A DNA stretch of 52,540 bases from Fibrobacterota bacterium (GTDB lineage: Bacteria; Fibrobacterota; Fibrobacteria; UBA5070). Positions 28,780 through 36,673 of this stretch are shown here, piece after piece. How positions within the stretch are numbered: the first letter of the stretch is position 1; each line of letters begins with the position of its first letter. The stretch covers positions 1-52,540 of the forward strand of contig JAKPQQ010000256.1 in NCBI GenBank assembly GCA_029557215.1, in the 5' to 3' direction. Both the position numbers and the translations under genes were made by a program. The notes beneath the pieces were generated by a model that did no database searches, had not been told where the DNA came from, and saw only the letters and a list, made by a program, of their open reading frames with translations.

Positions 28780-29195
28780 AAACGACCTACGCTCTCCAGT
28801 TGCTCCTGGCGCTCGCCGAGCGAGCGAGGGTGTCGAAGTCGCCGATCCAGCTTCGCGAGATCGCCGAAACGTACAACCTACCGTTCAAATTCCTGGAGCA
28901 AATCGCGATTTCCCTGAAATCGGCAGGATGGATCCATGGGCAGCGCGGAAAGGACGGCGGCTACACGCTTTCGATCCCCGCCAACAGGCTTTCCATGGGC
29001 GAAGTGATCCGGCTGCTGGAAGGCGACGCCAGCACCTTGCGCATCCATGTCAGCTCTCCCACCGAAGAGGCGATCGACGCCGTGCTGGCGCGATGTCGCG
29101 TGTCCATCGACGAGATCGTGAACGGCACGTCCCTGGAATCCCTCCTGCAGGACGTCCACCACCGCATGCCGACCAGCATCGACTACTCCATCTGA
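28764..29195 (+). CDS. Rrf2-family transcriptional regulator (CymR-like)
   Basis: This 143-residue protein has the Rrf2 winged helix at residues 1-80: MRVTTKTTYALQLLLALAE, then the reader helix region REIAETYNLPFKFLEQIAISLKSAGW and wing GQRGKDGGYTL. Fe-S members carry three cysteines in the dimerisation loop; here the loop (STLRIHVSSPTEEAIDAVL) has none, and the only Cys is in LARCRVS. It is therefore closer to CymR, the cysteine-metabolism regulator, than to IscR or NsrR. The sulfate assimilation genes start 61 bases downstream, in agreement. An inverted repeat in the promoter suggests autoregulation. Function as a sulfur regulator is inference from neighbours and the missing cluster. Confidence 0.88.
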   Translation: MRVTTKTTYALQLLLALAERARVSKSPIQLREIAETYNLPFKFLEQIAISLKSAGWIHGQRGKDGGYTLSIPANRLSMGEVIRLLEGDASTLRIHVSSPTEEAIDAVLARCRVSIDEIVNGTSLESLLQDVHHRMPTSIDYSI

Positions 29196-29256
29196 GTCGG
29201 AATGATCGAGCACCTCTCGGATGATCTTCCAAACTTCGAATGAGACAGGGTCTTAG

Positions 29257-29961
29257 ATGCATTTTACATCCATCGAATCCGACTTGACTCAAGCCAACGA
29301 GGAACTCGAAACCCGCCACCCGCGCGAGATCCTGGCCTGGGCCTTCCAGAACCTTCGCGACGTGGTGGTGACCACCGCCTGGCAGCCCGGCGGGATCGTG
29401 ATCCTGGACCTGCTGCACGATCTGGGGTTGCGTCCTCCGGTGATCTTCGTGGATACCCTGTTCCAGTTCCCCGAGACGCTGGAGCTGGCCTCGAAGCTGC
29501 AGGCGCGCTACGACCTGGACCTGCGCGTCTACAAGCCCGCAGGCCTGGAGACGGAATCCGACTTCATCGCCAGGCATGGCGAGGCGTTGTGGGACCGCGA
29601 CCTGGACCTCTACCAGGAATTGACCAAGGTCGAACCGCTGCGCAGGGCCATGCGCGAAACCGGCGCCAGGGCGTGGATCTCGGGACGCCGCCGCGACCAG
29701 GGCGGCGAGCGCTCGGAACTGGCCATCCTGGAACGCGCGGGCGAACGCATCAAGGTGAATCCGCTGGCCACCTGGACCCGCAAGGAGATCTGGGGACACA
29801 TCCTGTCCAACGGGATCCCCTACAACCCGCTGCACGACCAGGGGTACCCGAGCATCGGCGATTGGCCTCTCACCGACAAGGCCGACGCCGACCAAGGCGA
29901 ACGATCGGGCCGCTGGAAGGGCCGCGGCAAGACCGAATGCGGCATCCACACGAGCTTGTGA
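29257..29961 (+). CDS. cysH: phosphoadenylyl-sulfate (PAPS) reductase
   Basis: CysH reduces PAPS to sulfite with thioredoxin or glutaredoxin. The 234-residue protein shows the PP-loop-like fold with VIFVDTLFQFPETLELA, SGRRRDQGGERS and the C-terminal active-site segment GKTECGIHTSL carrying the catalytic Cys. The CC and CxxC motifs that hold a 4Fe-4S cluster in APS reductases are absent, so the substrate should be PAPS rather than APS. This agrees with the CysC kinase domain fused to CysN downstream. The gene lies 61 bases after the Rrf2 regulator and 35 bases before cysD. No clear Shine-Dalgarno precedes the ATG. No sulfite reductase gene is in the window. Confidence 0.95.
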   Translation: MHFTSIESDLTQANEELETRHPREILAWAFQNLRDVVVTTAWQPGGIVILDLLHDLGLRPPVIFVDTLFQFPETLELASKLQARYDLDLRVYKPAGLETESDFIARHGEALWDRDLDLYQELTKVEPLRRAMRETGARAWISGRRRDQGGERSELAILERAGERIKVNPLATWTRKEIWGHILSNGIPYNPLHDQGYPSIGDWPLTDKADADQGERSGRWKGRGKTECGIHTSL

Positions 29962-29996
29962 CACATTCTGCATCCATTCCATCCAAGACGGAATCC

Positions 29997-30923
29997 ATGA
30001 GCACCAAGCCCATCATCGAATCGCTCGACGACCACCTCGAACACCTCGAAGCGCTGGAAGCCGAGAGCATCCACATCTTCCGCGAGGTCGCGGGCGAGTT
30101 CGAACGCCCCGCGTTCCTCTTTTCCGGCGGCAAGGACAGCATCGTCATGTTGCGCCTGGCCGAGAAGGCCTTCCGCCCCGGCCGGTTCCCGTTCCCGCTG
30201 GTGCACGTGGACACCGGCCACAACTTCCCCGAAGTCATCGATTTTCGCGACCGCCGCGCAGCGGAACTGGGCGAGAAGCTGATCGTGCGCAGCGTTCAGG
30301 ACTGGATCGACGACGGACGCATCGCCGAAAAGGCCGGCGAGAACGATTCCCGGAACCGCATGCAGATCCCCGTGCTATTGGGTGCCATCGACGAATTCAA
30401 GTTCGACGCCCTCTTTGGCGGCGCGCGTCGCGACGAGGAGAAGGCCCGCGCCAAGGAACGGATCTTGTCGTTTCGCGACACGCACGGCCAGTGGGACCCC
30501 AAGAACCAGCGCCCCGAGCTGTGGAACCTCTACAACGCCCGCGTCCACAAGGGCGAGCACATCCGCGCGTTCCCGATCTCCAACTGGACCGAGCTGGACA
30601 TCTGGATGTACCTGGCCAAGGAAAACCTGGAAATCCCGAGCATCTACTACGCCCACGAACGCCAAGTGATCTGGCGCGGCCAATGGATCCCCATCTCGCA
30701 CCTTCTGGAACCGAAGCCCGGCGAAAAGGTCGAGACAAGAACTGTCCGGTTCCGCACCGTGGGCGACATGACCTGCACCGGCTGCGTCGAAAGCCCCTGC
30801 TCCAACGCCTGGGACGTGGTGGCCGAAACCGCCGCCAGCCGCGTGACCGAACGCGGATCGAGAGTGGACGACAAGGCATCCGAAGCGGCGATGGAAGACC
30901 GCAAGAAAGAAGGGTATTTCTGA
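29997..30923 (+). CDS. cysD: sulfate adenylyltransferase small subunit
   Basis: CysD is the ATP pyrophosphatase-type catalytic subunit of ATP sulfurylase, which makes adenylyl sulfate; it works in a complex with the GTPase CysN. The 308-residue protein has the PP-loop FLFSGGKDSIVMLRL, then VHVDTGHNFPEVIDFRD, FGGARRDEEKARAKER and the conserved C-terminal DMTCTGCVESPC and KKEGYF. Its length is normal. The TGA overlaps the ATG of the cysN/cysC gene by one base (TGATG at 30921-30925), giving tight translational coupling. The upstream cysH and downstream cysNC complete the assimilation module. Confidence 0.97.
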   Translation: MSTKPIIESLDDHLEHLEALEAESIHIFREVAGEFERPAFLFSGGKDSIVMLRLAEKAFRPGRFPFPLVHVDTGHNFPEVIDFRDRRAAELGEKLIVRSVQDWIDDGRIAEKAGENDSRNRMQIPVLLGAIDEFKFDALFGGARRDEEKARAKERILSFRDTHGQWDPKNQRPELWNLYNARVHKGEHIRAFPISNWTELDIWMYLAKENLEIPSIYYAHERQVIWRGQWIPISHLLEPKPGEKVETRTVRFRTVGDMTCTGCVESPCSNAWDVVAETAASRVTERGSRVDDKASEAAMEDRKKEGYF

Positions 30924-32788
30924 TGGACCTCCTCCGTTTTTCCACCGCGGGCTCCGTCGACGACGGAAAATCCACCCTGATCGGGCGCATGCTGTACGAT
31001 TCGAAGGGGATCTTCGAGGACCAGCTGGAGGCCGTGACCAGCGCCTCCAAGCAGCGGCTGGCGACGGGAATCGACCTGTCGTTGCTGACCGACGGACTGC
31101 GGGCCGAACGCGAGCAAGGCATCACCATCGACGTGGCCTACCGCTACTTCGCGACCCCGCGCCGCAAGTTCATCATCGCCGACACGCCGGGACACGAGCA
31201 GTACACGCGCAACATGGCCACCGGCGCGAGCACCGCCGACCTCGCGATCATCCTGATCGACGCGCGCAAAGGGGTGATCGAGCAGAGCCGCCGCCACAGC
31301 GCGATTTCGGCCCTGCTGGGGATCCCGCGCATCTGCGTGGCGGTCAACAAGATGGACCTGGTCGACTGGTCCCAGGACGTGTTCGACAAGATCCGCCATG
31401 ACTACCTGGAGCTGGCCGACAAGCTCGGGATCTCGGGTGTGGAGCTCATCCCGTTGTCGGCCCTTCTGGGCGACAACGTCGTGGTGCGCTCCGAACAGAC
31501 CCCCTGGTACCAGGGGCGCACGCTGATCGAATACCTGGAGACCGTGGAGATCCCCAAGGAACGCTCCTCCGACAAGTTCCGGTTCCCGGTGCAGTACGTG
31601 GTGCGTCCCGACCTGAACTTCCGCGGGTTCGCCGGACAGATCGCCTCGGGCAGCGTGAAGCCCGGCGACGAGATCGAGGTCGTGCCCTCGGGCAAGCGCG
31701 CCGTGGTCAAGCAGCTGCACTTCTTCGATCGCGACCTGCCCGAGGCCAGCTTCCCCAAGTCGCTGACCATCACGCTCGACCGCGAGGTGGACGTCTCGCG
31801 CGGCGACGTGCTGGTCAAGGCCGGCGCCGCCCCCAGGCTTTCGCGCGACCTGGACGCCCAGGTGGTCTGGATGGACGAGCGCCCGCTGGCGCTCACCCGC
31901 CCCTACTTCCTGAAGCAGGGCTCGCGCACCGTGCGCGCCCGCATCACGCGGGTGCTTTACCGCACCGACATCCAGACTCTTTCCGAAATCCCGACCTCCA
32001 ACCTCGGGCTCAACGACATCGGACGGGTCAGGATTTCCGCCGCGCAGCCCATCTTGCTGGATCCCTACGCACAGTTCAGGCGCACCGGGGCGTTCATCCT
32101 GATCGATCCCGAAACCAACGCCACCGTCGCGGCAGGCATGGTGGCCCAGGACCAGCCCGAGTCCAGCTCCGACGTGGTCTGGTCGGAATCCGACGTTTCC
32201 CGCGTTTCCCGCGAAGCCCGCAACGGCCACCGCGGAGGCGTGGTCTGGTTCACCGGGCTGTCGGGAAGCGGCAAAAGCACGATCGCCAAGGCGCTGGAAA
32301 AGCGCCTGTTCCACGACCACCGCCAGGTGTACCTGCTCGATGGCGACAATTTGCGTCACGGCCTGAACAAGGACCTCGGATTTTCGTCCGAAGCGCGCCG
32401 CGAGAACCTGCGCCGCGCGGCGGAAACGGCCAAGATCCTGGTCGACGCCGGATTCCTGGTGCTGGCCACGTTCATCTCGCCCACCGCCGCCGACCGCGCC
32501 CTGGTGCGGGAGGTGATCGGCGATCGCGATTTCGTGGAGATCCACGTGTCCACCCCGCTGGCCGCCTGCGAGGCCCGCGACCCCAAAGGGCTCTACGCCA
32601 GGGCGCGTTCCGGAGAGATCCGCGAGTTCACCGGGGTGAGCGCCCCCTGGGAGCCGCCCGCCAACCCACTGTTGGAACTTCCCACGCACAAACTGTCGGT
32701 GCCGGAATCCGTCGCCAAGGTGGTGGATCTCCTGGAAGCCAAGGGCCTGTTCGCCGAAGTGGTGGAGGTACCTGGCGGGGGGATCTAG
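30923..32788 (+). CDS. cysNC: bifunctional sulfate adenylyltransferase subunit 1 / adenylylsulfate kinase
   Basis: This 621-residue fusion carries two enzymes. Residues 1-420 are the CysN GTPase with G1 GSVDDGKSTL, G3 DTPGHEQYTRN and G4 NKMDL, followed by EF-Tu-like beta-barrels. Residues about 432-621 are CysC APS kinase with P-loop GLSGSGKSTIAKAL and the LDGDNLRHGLNKDLGFS motif. CysN drives ATP sulfurylase with GTP hydrolysis; CysC phosphorylates APS to PAPS for CysH. The fusion is common in bacteria. It starts on the overlapping TGATG of cysD. A strong hairpin follows 10 bases after the stop, so the cys operon probably ends here. Confidence 0.97.
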   Translation: MDLLRFSTAGSVDDGKSTLIGRMLYDSKGIFEDQLEAVTSASKQRLATGIDLSLLTDGLRAEREQGITIDVAYRYFATPRRKFIIADTPGHEQYTRNMATGASTADLAIILIDARKGVIEQSRRHSAISALLGIPRICVAVNKMDLVDWSQDVFDKIRHDYLELADKLGISGVELIPLSALLGDNVVVRSEQTPWYQGRTLIEYLETVEIPKERSSDKFRFPVQYVVRPDLNFRGFAGQIASGSVKPGDEIEVVPSGKRAVVKQLHFFDRDLPEASFPKSLTITLDREVDVSRGDVLVKAGAAPRLSRDLDAQVVWMDERPLALTRPYFLKQGSRTVRARITRVLYRTDIQTLSEIPTSNLGLNDIGRVRISAAQPILLDPYAQFRRTGAFILIDPETNATVAAGMVAQDQPESSSDVVWSESDVSRVSREARNGHRGGVVWFTGLSGSGKSTIAKALEKRLFHDHRQVYLLDGDNLRHGLNKDLGFSSEARRENLRRAAETAKILVDAGFLVLATFISPTAADRALVREVIGDRDFVEIHVSTPLAACEARDPKGLYARARSGEIREFTGVSAPWEPPANPLLELPTHKLSVPESVAKVVDLLEAKGLFAEVVEVPGGGI

Positions 32789-32797
32789 GCCGCCAAC

Positions 32798-32828
32798 CGC
32801 CTCTTTCGCCATCCATGGGCGAAAGAGG
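32798..32828 (+). terminator. hairpin after cysNC
   Basis: A perfect 12-base-pair stem, GCCTCTTTCGCC against GGCGAAAGAGGC, closes a 7-base loop 10 bases past the cysNC stop. There is no T run after it, so it may be a weak or Rho-assisted terminator, or it may protect the 3' end. It marks a probable boundary between the cys genes and the E1/JAMM pair. Confidence 0.65.
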
Positions 32829-32891
32829 CCCCAACTTGTCTATTGTTGTGGCAAACCACCACTTTCCTGAACTCTAGGATCCCAGCTCGCC

Positions 32892-33704
32892 ATGGCCCTT
32901 CGCGAAGACCAACTGAACCGCTACCTGCGCCATTTGGTGCTCAACGAGATCGGCGGCAAGGGCCAGGAAAAGCTCCTCGCGTCGTCGGTCCTGATCATCG
33001 GGGCGGGCGGTCTGGGGTCGCCCGCCGCTCTGTACTTGGCCGCGGCCGGGATCGGGCGCATCGGCATCGTCGATGGCGACAAGGTGGAACCCTCCAACCT
33101 GCAACGCCAGGTGATCCACCACACCTCCGACCTGGGGCGGATCAAGGTGCAGTCGGCGTCGGAGAAGATGCGCGACATCAATCCCGACATCGTGGTGGAG
33201 GAGTTCCCCTACTTCCTGGACCACACGAACATCCTGGGATTGGTGAAACGCTACGATTTCGTGCTGGATTGCACCGACGGATTCCCGATCAAGTTCCTGA
33301 TCAACGACGCCTGCGTCCTGGCCAACAAACCGTTCAACCATGCCGGGGTGCTGCGCTGGGAAGGCCAGACCATGACCTGCCTGCCTTGGCGGTCGGCCAC
33401 CTACCGGTGCGTCTTCAAGAACCAGCCGCCTCCGGGTGCCGTGCCCACCTGCGCGCAGGCCGGCGTGCTGGGCGCGATGGCCGGAACCCTGGGCACGCTG
33501 CAAGCCACCGAGGCGGTCAAATACCTGCTGGGCGCCGGGGAATTGCTCGAGAACCGGTTGTTGGTGTACGATTCCCTGCGGATGAGGATGCGGACCATCT
33601 CCGTGAAGCGCGACCCCAGGTGGGCGCCGGGAACGCCGCACCCCGACATCGTGGAACTCGCCCCGTTGGGGCAGGAACCCGTTTGCGAACTCAGGAACAG
33701 ATGA
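32892..33704 (+). CDS. ThiF/MoeB-type E1-like adenylyltransferase
   Basis: E1-like enzymes adenylate the C-terminal glycine of a ubiquitin-like or sulfur-carrier protein. The 270-residue protein is close to MoeB/ThiF: N-terminal RYLRHLVLNEIGGKGQEKL, nucleotide-binding GAGGLGS (37-43), VDGDKVEPSNLQRQVIH, and DCTDGFPIKFLINDAC. C187 in PTCAQAGVLG occupies the usual active-site cysteine position. The structural zinc site of MoeB appears lost: C173 is present, but the second Cys of that CxxC pair and the C-terminal CxxC pair are missing. There is no rhodanese domain. A JAMM protease gene follows 28 bases downstream; no carrier protein is encoded here. Confidence 0.9.
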   Translation: MALREDQLNRYLRHLVLNEIGGKGQEKLLASSVLIIGAGGLGSPAALYLAAAGIGRIGIVDGDKVEPSNLQRQVIHHTSDLGRIKVQSASEKMRDINPDIVVEEFPYFLDHTNILGLVKRYDFVLDCTDGFPIKFLINDACVLANKPFNHAGVLRWEGQTMTCLPWRSATYRCVFKNQPPPGAVPTCAQAGVLGAMAGTLGTLQATEAVKYLLGAGELLENRLLVYDSLRMRMRTISVKRDPRWAPGTPHPDIVELAPLGQEPVCELRNR

Positions 33705-33732
33705 AAGAACCGCTCGGATCGGAGAACACTCG

Positions 33733-34590
33733 ATGACCACCAAGGCACCCAAGTCGTCGCAACTGGGTTGGGACATGGATCACGTCTGGCTATTGCGCGA
33801 CGGACTCTGGACCCTGGAAGGCGAATGGCGTTCGGCCACCGGGGCCTGGCACCCGCTCAACGGCCGGGTGGAGATCCTGGACGACACCGCCCGCTACCTC
33901 CTGCAGGACGAGGAAGGCCCTCAGCGGCTGGTGCGGCTGGCCAAAGGGCGCGCCAACCGGCAGGCGTTCAAGGTGGAAGTCCACACCGAATCGGTGACGC
34001 TTTCCGGATCGGTGCGGTCGTTCGGGTTGCGTCAGGATTTGACTGCCGCCGCCGGCAACTGGAGCCTTGCAGAAACGGCTCTGCAGCGCTCCGACGGTTC
34101 CGTGGAAGTGGACGGCCTGTTCGCCCGGCTGGGGGACATCCACGACGCCTGGCGCTGGATCCTGCGACCGTTGGCTCTGGACGAGACGTGGACGATCGCG
34201 GCCAAGACCGTGGCGGAAATCGAAAAGGCCGCCCGCAAGGGGGCACCCATCGAGCAATGCGGCCTCCTGGTGGGCAACACCTCCGAACGACGGATCGTGT
34301 CGCAGGTGGCCATGGCCAACATCGACAAGTCGGAAGACCACTACACCATGGATCCGGCGGAAAAGATCCGGGTGGCCAAGGAAATGCGCGAAAAGGACCT
34401 GGACGTGGTGGGCCACTGGCACAGCCATCCCTTTTCGCCGGCCAGGCCTTCCGACGAAGACATCAAGGCGGCCACCGACGAAGGTTCCATCTACGGGCTG
34501 GCCTCGGTCATGGAGGAATCCAAGGTTCCGTTCAACCTGTTCCGGATCCGGCAGGGACGAGCCACCCCGGTCAAGATCCAGATCGTCTGA
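33733..34590 (+). CDS. JAMM/MPN metalloprotease with unrecognised N-terminal domain
   Basis: This is a 285-residue protein. Residues about 150-285 form a JAB1/MPN domain with a complete JAMM zinc motif: E174 in EQCGLLVG, then H230-S-H232, seven residues, S240 and D243. Such proteases cut isopeptide or peptide bonds at the C-terminus of ubiquitin-like proteins; mycobacterial Mec+ releases cysteine from the carrier CysO. Residues 1-150 are beta-rich with several Trp (LWTLEGEWRSATGAWHPLNG) and match no family I recognise. GGAGA lies eight bases before the ATG. The E1 gene is directly upstream, and a good intrinsic terminator follows. A role in sulfur transfer or protein deconjugation is inference. 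Confidence 0.88.
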   Translation: MTTKAPKSSQLGWDMDHVWLLRDGLWTLEGEWRSATGAWHPLNGRVEILDDTARYLLQDEEGPQRLVRLAKGRANRQAFKVEVHTESVTLSGSVRSFGLRQDLTAAAGNWSLAETALQRSDGSVEVDGLFARLGDIHDAWRWILRPLALDETWTIAAKTVAEIEKAARKGAPIEQCGLLVGNTSERRIVSQVAMANIDKSEDHYTMDPAEKIRVAKEMREKDLDVVGHWHSHPFSPARPSDEDIKAATDEGSIYGLASVMEESKVPFNLFRIRQGRATPVKIQIV

Positions 34591-34618
34591 ATTCCGACCA
34601 ATTGCGCCTCGAACATCG

Positions 34619-34655
34619 CCCGTCCTCGGTAAAACCGCGGGACGGGTTTATTTTT
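34619..34655 (+). terminator. intrinsic terminator after the JAMM gene
   Basis: The stem CCCGTCC/GGACGGG at 34619-34646, extended inside by CGGT/ACCG, is followed directly by TTTATTTTT. This is a standard Rho-independent terminator. It separates the E1/JAMM pair from glyA, which begins 45 bases later with its own ribosome-binding site. Confidence 0.85.
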
Positions 34656-34699
34656 ACCGCCTCTTCGCTCCAGCAGAGCCTTTTCCAGGAGAACCTTCC

Positions 34700-35950
34700 A
34701 TGAGCATCCTCCAGTCCCAGGACCCCCAGCTGCATCTGGCCACCTTGCACGAGGAGCTCCGCCAGCTCCACGGCATGGAGCTGATCGCCTCCGAGAACTA
34801 CGTCTCGCCGGCCGTGCTGGAAGCGATGTCTTCCGTGTTCACGAACAAGTATTCGGAAGGCTACCCCGGCAAGCGCTACTACGGCGGCCAGGAATACGTG
34901 GACATCGTGGAGACCATGGCCATCGAGCGCGCCAAGAGCCTGTTCGGCGCCAAGTACGCCAACGTCCAGCCCTTGTCGGGATCGCCCGCCAACCTGGCCG
35001 TGTACTTCGCCCTCCTGCAGCCCGGCGACACCGTGCTGGGCTTGGCGCTGGACCACGGCGGCCACCTTTCGCACGGCCACCCGGTGAACGCTTCGGGCAT
35101 CCTCTACAAGTTCACGCAGTACACCGTGGACAAGACCACCGGCCGTATCGACATGAACCAGGTGCGCGAGATCGCCCGCCGCGAAAAGCCCAAGCTGATC
35201 CTGGCCGGATTCAGTGCCTACTCCCGCGGTCTGGACTGGAAGGAATTCAAGTCCATCGCCGACGAAGTCGGCGCCTACACCATGGCCGACATCGCGCACA
35301 TCGCAGGGTTGGTGGCCGGCAAGGCGATCGATTCGCCGGTGGGGATCTTCGACGTGGTGACCACCACCACGCACAAGACGCTGCGCGGCCCTCGCGGCGC
35401 GCTGATCCTGAGCAACTCGGAAGAGATCGCCAAGAAGATCGACCGCGCCATCTTCCCCGGCATGCAGGGCGGACCGCACATCCCGCAGATCGTCGCGAAG
35501 GCCGTGGCCTTCGGCGAGGCCCTGCGTCCCTCGTTCCAGGTCTACGCCAAGAACGTGATCGCCAACGCCCAGCGTTTGTCCAGCAAGCTCCAGGACAAGG
35601 GCTTCACCGTGATTTCCGGTGGCACCGACAACCACCTGATCGTGGTCGACATGACCTCCAAGGGACTGGCCGGCAAGGAAGCGGAAAAGCTCTTCGACGA
35701 AGTCGGCATCTCGTCTTCGCGCTCCACCATCCCCTACGACCCGCGCAAGCCCATGGATCCTTCGGGCGTGCGCCTGGGCACCGCGGCGGTCACCACGCGC
35801 GGGTTCGGCCTGGAACAGATCGACTTCATCGCCGACGTGCTGGATCGCGCCGTGCAGGCCAAGGACAGCGAAAGCAAGCTCGTGGCGCTTCGCAAGGAAG
35901 TGTCCGACCTCTGCTGCCAGTATCCGCTCTTCGCGCCCCTGAAGGACTGA
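34700..35950 (+). CDS. glyA: serine hydroxymethyltransferase
   Basis: GlyA interconverts serine and glycine with tetrahydrofolate, using pyridoxal phosphate. The 416-residue protein is of normal length. It shows ELIASENYVSPAVLEA, the YSEGYPGKRYYGGQEYVD region, ADIAHIAGLVAG and the PLP-lysine motif VTTTTHKTLRGPRG. AGGAGAA sits seven bases before the ATG at 34700. An intrinsic terminator lies upstream and another downstream, so it is transcribed alone. The 109-base upstream gap is too short and too occupied to hold a glycine riboswitch. Its place after sulfate assimilation may reflect serine supply for cysteine, but this is only suggestive. Confidence 0.98.
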   Translation: MSILQSQDPQLHLATLHEELRQLHGMELIASENYVSPAVLEAMSSVFTNKYSEGYPGKRYYGGQEYVDIVETMAIERAKSLFGAKYANVQPLSGSPANLAVYFALLQPGDTVLGLALDHGGHLSHGHPVNASGILYKFTQYTVDKTTGRIDMNQVREIARREKPKLILAGFSAYSRGLDWKEFKSIADEVGAYTMADIAHIAGLVAGKAIDSPVGIFDVVTTTTHKTLRGPRGALILSNSEEIAKKIDRAIFPGMQGGPHIPQIVAKAVAFGEALRPSFQVYAKNVIANAQRLSSKLQDKGFTVISGGTDNHLIVVDMTSKGLAGKEAEKLFDEVGISSSRSTIPYDPRKPMDPSGVRLGTAAVTTRGFGLEQIDFIADVLDRAVQAKDSESKLVALRKEVSDLCCQYPLFAPLKD

Positions 35951-35977
35951 TCCCCAAAGCAGGTCGTTCGGTACTCG

Positions 35978-36012
35978 GCCCTCGTCGGACACGATTCCGA
36001 CGAGGGCTTTTT
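35978..36012 (+). terminator. intrinsic terminator after glyA
   Basis: The perfect 12-pair stem GCCCTCGTCGGA/TCCGACGAGGGC closes a 6-base loop and is followed by TTTTT. It lies 27 bases past the glyA stop. The next open frame begins at a TTG inside its T run, which makes that start doubtful. Confidence 0.9.
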
Positions 36013-36028
36013 GCTACCTAGTCGTGGC

Positions 36029-36556
36029 TTGGGCGAACGGACCTATCTCCATACCCGCTTCTTCGAAGGCGGCGCGGCCATCACCACCCTGGTCGCTCTT
36101 TCCGTCGTGGGGGTCGACTCGGCCTGGAAGATCAGCGTGGTGCTGTTCGCTCTGGCGCTGGTGTTCGTCTGGGCGCGCTTTCGCGCCCGCAAGGGCAAGG
36201 AAGACGCGGTCCACGTGGGATTGGCCACCGGATGGCTGGCCATGCTGCTTTGCGACGACGGATTCGGCGGCGTGGGCGGAACGTGGGTGTTCTACATCCC
36301 CTACTCGCTGCAGATCCGGGTGATGACTCGACCCGGCTGGCCCCGGTGGCTTTGGTATTCCACCATTCCCGTGGGTCTCGCCCTGGCCAACCTCACCGAC
36401 TGGCTTCCGCAACTGAACCGCGTGGTGTCCAGCGGCAACGCCCGTTGGCAGATCTTCGTGGATTTCACGGGAGCGTTCGTCTGGAGCTTCTACGTGTTCC
36501 GTCTGATCCAGACGTTGCATGAACGCGAACTGGCACGCCGCGGCGAACCCCTCTGA
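36029..36556 (+). CDS. putative integral membrane protein
   Basis: This protein of about 175 residues has five or six likely membrane helices: AAITTLVALSVVGV, ISVVLFALALVFVWARF, VGLATGWLAMLLC, WVFYIPYSLQI, TIPVGLALANL and TGAFVWSFYVFRLI. I do not recognise the family. Its layout recalls the membrane sensor part of signalling kinases, but no catalytic domain follows: the chain stops after a short helical tail (HERELARRGEPL). TTG codons at 36011 and 36029 are the candidate starts; the first is in the T tract of the glyA terminator, so I chose the second. Neither has a good ribosome-binding site. It could be a truncated sensor or a small stand-alone protein. Confidence 0.5.
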   Translation: MGERTYLHTRFFEGGAAITTLVALSVVGVDSAWKISVVLFALALVFVWARFRARKGKEDAVHVGLATGWLAMLLCDDGFGGVGGTWVFYIPYSLQIRVMTRPGWPRWLWYSTIPVGLALANLTDWLPQLNRVVSSGNARWQIFVDFTGAFVWSFYVFRLIQTLHERELARRGEPL

Positions 36557-36673
36557 ATCTCGGTCCGGCAACCACCTTCCGGTCGCTGTGGGGACGATTG
36601 TTCACCAGGTGCGAATGGAAATTCCGAGGAACATCGGGCCAAACCCGCCGATTGCGGGTTAGCTTTTGAACCT

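Noticed and set aside
34591..34699. Glycine riboswitch upstream of glyA
   Set aside because: The gap is 109 bases and most of it is an intrinsic terminator for the preceding gene; no aptamer-like fold is seen.
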